A DNA stretch of 64,000 bases, taken from positions 62,001 to 126,000 of the forward strand of contig NZ_CANMTE010000005.1 in assembly GCF_947500795.1 (NCBI RefSeq), written 5' to 3'. Positions 58,516 through 64,000 of this stretch are shown here, piece by piece. The translations under genes and the position numbers were made by a program. Source of the DNA: an uncultured Gelidibacter sp. (GTDB lineage: Bacteria; Bacteroidota; Bacteroidia; Flavobacteriales; Flavobacteriaceae). Numbering within the stretch: the stretch's first letter is position 1; the number at the start of each line of letters is the position of its first letter. Under the pieces are notes generated by a model. That model did not search any database. It was not told the DNA's origin and saw only the letters and a program-made list of their open reading frames with translations.

Positions 58516-59493
58516 ATGAAGACGATTCAATTTAGAGAAGCTATCTGTGAAGCCATGAGCGAAGAAATGCGCCGTGACGAGACCGTTTATTTAATGGGTG
58601 AGGAAGTTGCAGAATATAATGGTGCCTATAAAGCATCTAAAGGAATGTTGGACGAATTTGGTCCTAAACGTGTTATTGATACACCTATTGCAGAGCTTGG
58701 TTTTGCTGGTGTAGCTATTGGTTCTACCATGACCGGATGTCGCCCAATTGTAGAGTATATGACGTTTAATTTCTCTTTAGTTGGTATTGATCAAATTATA
58801 AATAATGCTGCAAAAATCAGACAAATGTCTGGTGGACAATTCAGCTGTCCTATCGTTTTTAGAGGGCCAACAGGTTCTGCAGGTCAGTTAGGTGCAACGC
58901 ATTCCCAAGCTTTTGAAAACTGGTTTGCAAATACACCAGGACTTAAAGTTGTAGTGCCTTCAAATCCTTATGATGCAAAAGGACTTTTAAAATCAGCTAT
59001 CCGCGATAACGATCCTGTTATTTTTATGGAAAGTGAGCAAATGTATGGTGATAAAGGTGAAGTGCCAGAAGGTGAGTACACCATTCCATTAGGTGTTGCT
59101 GAGATTAAGCGTGAAGGTACAGATGTAACGATCGTTTCTTTTGGTAAAATCATTAAGGAAGCTTACAAAGCAGCTGATGAATTAGAAAAAGAAGGTATTT
59201 CTTGTGAAATTATCGACTTAAGAACGGTACGTCCTTTAGATAAGGAAGCTATTTTAAAATCGGTTAAGAAAACAAACAGATTGGTAGTTTTAGAAGAAGC
59301 ATGGCCTTTTGGAAATGTCGCTACTGAGATTACTTATATTGTGCAGTCAGAAGCTTTCGATTATTTGGATGCTCCAATTATCAAGATAAATACAGCGGAT
59401 ACACCTGCACCATATTCTCCAGTTCTTTTGGAAGAATGGTTGCCTAACAGTGATGAAGTGGTAAAAGCTGTCAAAAAAGTAATGTATAAATAA
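58516..59493 (+). CDS. pdhB: Pyruvate dehydrogenase E1 component, beta subunit
   Basis: This 325-residue protein is the beta chain of the heterotetrameric E1 of a 2-oxo acid dehydrogenase, most likely pyruvate. It has the motifs YLMGEEVAEYNGAYKASKG (with the ThDP-activating Glu), FGPKRVIDTPIAELGFAGVAIG, GGQFSCPIVFRGPTG and the C-terminal transketolase domain (EISCEIIDLRTVRPLD-like). The alpha chain and E2 are not beside it, as is common in flavobacteria. A terminator follows. Confidence 0.93.
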   Translation: MKTIQFREAICEAMSEEMRRDETVYLMGEEVAEYNGAYKASKGMLDEFGPKRVIDTPIAELGFAGVAIGSTMTGCRPIVEYMTFNFSLVGIDQIINNAAKIRQMSGGQFSCPIVFRGPTGSAGQLGATHSQAFENWFANTPGLKVVVPSNPYDAKGLLKSAIRDNDPVIFMESEQMYGDKGEVPEGEYTIPLGVAEIKREGTDVTIVSFGKIIKEAYKAADELEKEGISCEIIDLRTVRPLDKEAILKSVKKTNRLVVLEEAWPFGNVATEITYIVQSEAFDYLDAPIIKINTADTPAPYSPVLLEEWLPNSDEVVKAVKKVMYK

Positions 59494-59526
59494 TCTGCTC
59501 CCGATAACCATCGGGTTTGCGTTATC

Positions 59527-59563
59527 AAAACTTCATTGGCATTTGTGTTAATGAAGTTTTTTT
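59527..59563 (+). terminator. Rho-independent terminator of pdhB
   Basis: A perfect 11-bp stem (AAAACTTCATT 59527-59537 with AATGAAGTTTT 59550-59560) and a 12-base loop are followed by T's. It rules out the start codons of the next gene at 59536 and 59551. A second small hairpin (CCCGAT/ATCGGG, 59500-59515) lies just before it. Confidence 0.85.
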
Positions 59564-59568
59564 GTCTT

Positions 59569-62067
59569 ATGAAACTATCTCTGAGTGTCCTGTTTTTTTT
59601 CTTCGGAATGTGTTCCGTCTTCGCTCAAACTAAAGTGAGCGGTGTTGTTTTTGATGAAAATAATCTTTCCGTTGCCTATGCCAATGTGCTATTTAAAGGG
59701 TCTACCGAAGGCACCATTACCAATGAAGATGGTCGGTTTTATCTGGAATCGAACAACACTTATGATACACTGATTATTTCTTTTCTTGGCTACGAAACAT
59801 TAGAAATTCCGTTGACCAAGAAGGTCAACTATGAGTTGAAATTCATTCTTAAGGAAGCTGCCGGGCAATTGGATGAGGTCTATATTGTAACAGGAAAGCA
59901 ATCCAAAAAAGAGAGTGAAAACCCCGCTATTGCCATCTTAAAAAAGATTTGGGAACGCAAACGACAAAACGGATTGCGCCAATTTAAGCAGTACGAATAT
60001 GACAAGTACGAAAAGGTTGAATTTGACATCAATACCATTGACAGTGCGTTAATTAAAAGCAAACTGTTCAGAGGGATGGAGTTTGTTTTTGATCAAGTGG
60101 ACACAAGTAAAGTGACTGGTAAAACCTACTTGCCAATTTTCATCAATGAGGCGCGAAGCAAGGTATTTGGTGATAATATTAAGGGTAAGGAAAAGGAAGA
60201 TCTTAAAGGGAATAAAAACTCCGGATTTAGCAACAATCAGATGATTATTGATTTTGTGGATGACCTTTATTCTGACTTTGATGTGTATGATAATTACCTC
60301 AAATTTTTCGATAAAAGCTTTGTGAGTCCGCTTTCTAAAACCGGAATCAACACTTATAATTACGTGCTTAAAGACAGTGCATTTATTGACAACAAATGGT
60401 GCTACAATATTATTTACTATCCGCGTCGCAAGAATGAGTTGACCTTTAAAGGCGATTTTTGGGTGAATGACACCACATTTGCTATCAAGGAAATCAATTT
60501 ACAGGCATCAAAAAGCGCCAATATCAACTGGGTTAAGGAAATCTATATTGAACAGGAATTTGAGGTTTTAAATGATTCTATATTCTTGATTAAGCGTGAT
60601 TATTTCATGTCGGATTTTGCTTTTAATAAAAAGGAGAAATCTCGTGGTATTTACGGAAAACGCACCACCTTGTACGATAATTATGCCTTCGATATTCCTA
60701 AGGTAGACAAGTTTTATAGCAAGGAAGTCTACAGCTTTAACGAAGATGTTTATAATCGGGATGATGACTTTTGGGAGCAAAACCGAATGGAATCTTTAAG
60801 TCAGGATGAAAAGGGCGTCTATAAAATGTTGGACACGCTTAAAACCGTCAAAAAGTTCAAACGTTTATACAATTTAGGAGCGGTCTTAGCTTCAGGATAT
60901 GTGGAATTCACGGAGATCAATTTTGATTATGGTCCTATATTCTCCACCTTTGGTTTTAATGAAGTTGAAGGTGTCCGGATTAGAACTGGCGGTAGAACTT
61001 ATTTTGGACCGAATGACCTTTGGCGTGTAGAAGGCTTTTTGGCATACGGATTTAGAGATGATAAATTCAAATATGGTATTTCTGGTAAATGGTTGCTCGA
61101 TAAAAAGAACCGATTTATTATCTCCGCTGGAAATAGGAGAGATGTAGAGCAGATTGGCGCCAATTTAACCTCTTCCACAGACATTTTAGGACGTAGTTTG
61201 GCCTCCTCTTCGCTTATTGGGACAAGCACCAATGATAAGTTGACCAACGTGAATTTAACTACGGTAGCGATGGAGTTGGAGCCGGTGAGAAACCTTGTGT
61301 TTCGATTGAGCGGTACGTACAGAACATTGAGTTCAGCTTCTGACACTTTTAGTTTGGATTATTATACTGATGAAACACAAACTACTACCGAGTCAGAAAT
61401 TGTGCAGTATGAAAATGCCTTCTCAGTGTCTTATTTTCCAGGACGAAAAATGACTGGATATGGCGTGGAACGCCGCCTTGCCAATGATGGTTTTCCAACG
61501 CTGTTTGCGCAAGTTACAAGAGGGGACAGAACTATTTTAAAGAGCGATTTTGATTATACCAAAGTTCAATTTTCCTATATCCAACCGTGGCAAGTTGGTG
61601 GTTATGGCCGATTGACAACTACTATTGAAGCAGGTAAAACCTTTGGGGAAGTACCTTTAGGATTGTTAAATGTGGTGCCTGGAAATCAATCCTATTTTTC
61701 AATTTACAACACCTTTTCACAATTGGATTATTATGAATTCGTGACTGATACTTATGCTTCACTTCACTTAGAGCACAATTTTAACGGCCGATTCTTTTCA
61801 AGAATTCCATTTTTGAGAAAATTAAATCTACGTGAAATAGTAGGAATCAGAGGTGTTTGGGGAGAAGTGTCGCAAGAAAACCGCGATTTGAATGCCTCAG
61901 GATTGGTGTATTTGGCACCAACCGATAAAATGTATTATGAATACAGTGTAGGCGTGGGGAATATTTTTAAAGTGTTCCGTATCGACTTTAATTTTAGAGG
62001 TAACTATCTGGATAATCCAGACGCGCGTCGTTTTGGAGTTACGGGAAGTTTTGGTTTTAATTTTTAA
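59569..62067 (+). CDS. DUF5686 family outer membrane protein with carboxypeptidase-like domain
   Basis: This 832-residue protein has a signal peptide (MKLSLSVLFFFFGMCSVFAQ), a carboxypeptidase-D regulatory-like beta-sandwich (about residues 21-105: KVSGVVFDENNLSVAYANVLF, EGTITNEDGRFYL, LIISFLGYETLEIPL), then a long DUF5686 body ending in many beta-strands (final strand FGVTGSFGFNF), the look of an outer membrane barrel. The layout is like TonB-dependent receptors with a carboxypeptidase-like lead, but without a plug. The function is unknown. It begins just after the pdhB terminator. Confidence 0.88.
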   Translation: MKLSLSVLFFFFGMCSVFAQTKVSGVVFDENNLSVAYANVLFKGSTEGTITNEDGRFYLESNNTYDTLIISFLGYETLEIPLTKKVNYELKFILKEAAGQLDEVYIVTGKQSKKESENPAIAILKKIWERKRQNGLRQFKQYEYDKYEKVEFDINTIDSALIKSKLFRGMEFVFDQVDTSKVTGKTYLPIFINEARSKVFGDNIKGKEKEDLKGNKNSGFSNNQMIIDFVDDLYSDFDVYDNYLKFFDKSFVSPLSKTGINTYNYVLKDSAFIDNKWCYNIIYYPRRKNELTFKGDFWVNDTTFAIKEINLQASKSANINWVKEIYIEQEFEVLNDSIFLIKRDYFMSDFAFNKKEKSRGIYGKRTTLYDNYAFDIPKVDKFYSKEVYSFNEDVYNRDDDFWEQNRMESLSQDEKGVYKMLDTLKTVKKFKRLYNLGAVLASGYVEFTEINFDYGPIFSTFGFNEVEGVRIRTGGRTYFGPNDLWRVEGFLAYGFRDDKFKYGISGKWLLDKKNRFIISAGNRRDVEQIGANLTSSTDILGRSLASSSLIGTSTNDKLTNVNLTTVAMELEPVRNLVFRLSGTYRTLSSASDTFSLDYYTDETQTTTESEIVQYENAFSVSYFPGRKMTGYGVERRLANDGFPTLFAQVTRGDRTILKSDFDYTKVQFSYIQPWQVGGYGRLTTTIEAGKTFGEVPLGLLNVVPGNQSYFSIYNTFSQLDYYEFVTDTYASLHLEHNFNGRFFSRIPFLRKLNLREIVGIRGVWGEVSQENRDLNASGLVYLAPTDKMYYEYSVGVGNIFKVFRIDFNFRGNYLDNPDARRFGVTGSFGFNF

Positions 62068-62087
62068 GGTATCATCCAGCGTTTTCC

Positions 62088-62618
62088 TTAAGGATCCAAA
62101 CGTTTGGTTTTGATGTTTTTTAATAATCCCTTCCCGAATTCTTTCAAATTGCCGGCTAATCTTAAATGTGGACTTGGGATTTTGTCGAGAATGAGTTCTA
62201 ATTTACCTATGGCAGAATCGACATTTTTCTCATTCAATTCGCTCATCTTTATGCGTTCAACAATTTGAATGTGCGGATCTAAACTGGGTACGCCTTTTAC
62301 AAACAATCTGTAGATGTATCCGATTTCGACCACTTGACTATTTTGGAAATACGTGCGTTTCCCATCAATGTTTTTATAGGGTTCCACATGAATTATAAAA
62401 TCTGATTTTTCAGCGCCAGAAAGGTAGCCTTTTTCAAATTCGGATTGCTTTTCGGTGCGCATTTGATCGAGAATCTGATTTTTTTCTTTCTCAAAATCAA
62501 TTTCTATCGCCCTCAATGCGGCCATCTGCTTCTGTTTTTGTTGTGAATTAACAATCAAAAGGATGATGATCCAAATAAGTGATGCAGCGATTATTCCTAT
62601 TAATATATCTTGTGTCAT
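62088..62618 (-). CDS. Single-helix membrane protein of unknown function
   Basis: This 176-residue protein has one N-terminal membrane helix (about residues 5-23), a charged coiled-coil (about 26-66, EIDFEKEKNQILDQMRTEKQ) and a mixed alpha/beta domain (FIIHVEPYKNIDGKRTYFQN, EIGYIYRLFVKGVPSLDPHI). The last part (HLRLAGNLKEFGKGLLKNIK) is basic. I do not recognise a family. It converges on the DUF5686 gene with 20 bases between the stops and diverges from ppa. Confidence 0.65.
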   Translation of the reverse strand: MTQDILIGIIAASLIWIIILLIVNSQQKQKQMAALRAIEIDFEKEKNQILDQMRTEKQSEFEKGYLSGAEKSDFIIHVEPYKNIDGKRTYFQNSQVVEIGYIYRLFVKGVPSLDPHIQIVERIKMSELNEKNVDSAIGKLELILDKIPSPHLRLAGNLKEFGKGLLKNIKTKRLDP

Positions 62619-62837
62619 ATGGTTATTCTCTTAATTCTGCTTCAAAAGAAGTGATTTTCGCTTAAATAATGCGAGTTTAAACTATAAGTAGCGTCACAAA
62701 ATCAACTACCACAAAATACAATGTTTTGACCACAGTCACAATAAATATTCGAGGGTTGTTAGAGTGTGACTGGTATAATAGCATTCGTAATAATTACAAG
62801 GTTTAACTGCTTGTTTCAAAATAACTGTAGCCTAAAA

Positions 62838-62867
62838 TTGCAGATCACAAAGAGTTGCGTATCTTTG
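62838..62867 (+). promoter_or_regulatory. Bacteroidota promoter of ppa
   Basis: TTG (62838-62840) and TATCTTTG (62860-62867) are 19 bases apart, a full consensus match. The leader to the ppa ATG is about 65 bases. Confidence 0.7.
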
Positions 62868-62936
62868 CACGCCGAAAAAATTGAAGAACGACTAACATAA
62901 GCCGCTATTAAAAAGGCTACTAAAATAAAAAATATC

Positions 62937-63464
62937 ATGAGTCCAAAAGGAAAAAGCACGTTTGATGTGTTGATTGAAATACCAAAAGGAAGCCGTAACA
63001 AATACGAATACGATTTTGAATTAAAGAAAATCCGTTTTGACCGTTTGTTGTTTTCTTCTATGATGTATCCTGCTGACTACGGTTTCATTCCTGAAACTTT
63101 AGCTTTAGATGGAGATCCATTAGACGTTTTGGTATTAGGTACTGAACCTACTTTCCCAATGTGCGTAATGGAAGTAAAACCTATTGGTGTGTTCCATATG
63201 GCAGATGAAAAAGGAAACGATGAGAAAGTCATTTGTGTTCCAGTTTCTGATCCTATTTGGAATACCCTTAACGACTTGGGTGATGTGAACCCACATCAAA
63301 TAAAAGAAATCGAGCATTTCTTCCAAGTTTATAAAGATTTAGAAAAGAAAAAAGTTGACGTTGGAGGATGGGGAGATGCAAAAGAAGCATACGACATTCT
63401 ACAAAAATGTGTGGAGCGTTATGAAAATAGCGAGCACAAAACCAACGGGAATTTTACCATCTAA
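62937..63464 (+). CDS. ppa: Inorganic pyrophosphatase, family I
   Basis: Ppa hydrolyses pyrophosphate from biosynthetic reactions. This 175-residue soluble enzyme has IEIPKGSRNKYEYD, MYPADYGFIPETL and the metal site DGDPLDVLVLG (Asp58, Asp60, Asp63), then the lysine and aspartate residues of the family (DEKGNDEKVICVP). It lies just upstream of a membrane pyrophosphatase gene, but a terminator stands between. Confidence 0.95.
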   Translation: MSPKGKSTFDVLIEIPKGSRNKYEYDFELKKIRFDRLLFSSMMYPADYGFIPETLALDGDPLDVLVLGTEPTFPMCVMEVKPIGVFHMADEKGNDEKVICVPVSDPIWNTLNDLGDVNPHQIKEIEHFFQVYKDLEKKKVDVGGWGDAKEAYDILQKCVERYENSEHKTNGNFTI

Positions 63465-63489
63465 TAGAGTTCCAATTTATTAAATATTC

Positions 63490-63520
63490 AAAACCTCTTA
63501 TATTACATAAGGGGTTTTCT
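63490..63520 (+). terminator. Rho-independent terminator of ppa
   Basis: A 12-bp stem (AAAACCTCTTAT 63490-63501 with ATAAGGGGTTTT 63507-63518, one wobble) and a 5-base loop end in T's. It lies 25 bases after the ppa stop. Confidence 0.75.
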
Positions 63521-63585
63521 TGTTTATCGGTGTTTTTTTTAATTACTTTAGCAATCGTTTAACACTTTTTAACTAAACTAATTAT

Positions 63586-64000
63586 ATGGGATCACTGATG
63601 ATTTATATGCCTATTGCAATGGCCGCTTTAGGATTAATTTACATGCTAATAAAGAAGTCTTGGGTTATGAAACAAGACGCTGGAGATGGTAAAATGAAAG
63701 AAATTTCAGATCACATCTATGAAGGCGCCCTTGCTTTTTTAAATGCAGAGTACCGATTGCTGGCAATTTTTGTAGTCGTAGTGAGTGTATTGCTTGCTAT
63801 CGTTTCAGTAATCGTTCCAACAACACATTGGCTCATTGTAATTGCTTTTATTTTTGGAGCAGTATTTTCAGCTTTCGCAGGAAATATTGGGATGAAAATC
63901 GCTACTAAAACTAACGTTAGAACTACACAGGCGGCAAAAACCAGTTTACCAAATGCACTAAAAATCTCTTTTGGAGGTGGAACTGTTATGGGACTTGGTG
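63586..64000 (+). CDS. hppA: Membrane-bound proton/sodium-translocating pyrophosphatase, 5' part
   Basis: This gene is cut by the right edge of the window; 138 codons are present. They begin MGSLMIYMPIAMAALGLIYM and include SDHIYEGALAFLNAEYRLLA, a hallmark of membrane pyrophosphatases, and FAGNIGMKIATKTNVRTTQA, another conserved stretch. Three membrane helices are visible. The enzyme couples pyrophosphate hydrolysis to H+ or Na+ export; the ion and potassium dependence need residues beyond the window. It follows the soluble ppa gene. Confidence 0.92.
   Translation, partial: MGSLMIYMPIAMAALGLIYMLIKKSWVMKQDAGDGKMKEISDHIYEGALAFLNAEYRLLAIFVVVVSVLLAIVSVIVPTTHWLIVIAFIFGAVFSAFAGNIGMKIATKTNVRTTQAAKTSLPNALKISFGGGTVMGLG

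Overview
The window is a stretch of AT-rich chromosome from a member of the Flavobacteriaceae (phylum Bacteroidota). This rests on the gene families: a PorP/SprF type IX secretion protein, a DUF6089 barrel protein, DUF5686, tandem Nfu_N domains, a short primary sigma factor without region 1.1, and a folK-deoxynucleoside kinase fusion. It also rests on promoters of the Bacteroidota type (TTG/TTTG, about 18-21 bases, TAnnTTTG) and on very few usable Shine-Dalgarno sequences. The content is almost all core genome. I see no insertion sequence, prophage, CRISPR array or defence island.

Layout. 1-2.5 kb: end of a cytochrome oxidase locus (subunit IV tail, a thioredoxin-like membrane protein, SCO, DUF420, a small CxxC membrane protein). 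2.6-9.9 kb: a MacAB-TolC-like export operon with one ATPase, two permeases, two adaptors and one outer membrane channel, followed by tsaB. 10.6-15.5 kb: MscS channel, dodecin, Nfu-type Fe-S scaffold, PorP/SprF, gamma carbonic anhydrase, murI. 15.6-22.9 kb (minus strand): an envelope run of DUF6089 protein, uppS, bamA and two Skp/OmpH chaperones, plus nadK and a CBS protein. 23-28.6 kb: pdxJ, a hydrolase, a small holin-like membrane protein, tig, clpP, clpX. 28.9-37.8 kb: GH3 enzyme, DUF2797, rpsU, rpoD, a large AsmA-like protein, folK-dNK fusion, SpoU methylase. 38-41 kb: mutS, then tRNA-Gly(GCC) and tRNA-Leu(TAA) from one promoter. 41-46.8 kb: an Ala/Asp-rich lipoprotein, waaA, a DegT aminotransferase, galE, a secreted amidohydrolase. 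46.9-56.3 kb: lspA, fabD, a COG2509 flavoprotein, a ClC channel/antiporter, a membrane-anchored dihydrofolate reductase, a CBM48-like protein, thyA, a CNT nucleoside transporter with an extra periplasmic domain, a DUF151 nuclease. 56.5-64 kb: etfA/etfB, pdhB, DUF5686, a membrane protein, ppa and the start of hppA.

Functional threads. The envelope genes (Skp x2, BamA, UppS, AsmA-like, WaaA, LspA, PorP/SprF, DUF6089, DUF5686) make up much of the window. A second thread is thymidylate, folate and nucleoside supply: folK-dNK, 2TM-DHFR, thyA and the CNT transporter, three of which have unusual domain architectures. A third is protein quality control (tig-clpP-clpX).

I found no clear candidate for a wholly new multi-gene system. 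The best leads are the membrane-anchored DHFR, the HPPK-dNK fusion, the CNT transporter with a periplasmic beta domain, the two-adaptor ABC exporter, a large nested inverted repeat after etfA, and a folded spacer between the two tRNAs. Starts were chosen by N-terminal domain fit, signal peptides and promoter position; several genes appear to start with GTG or TTG.
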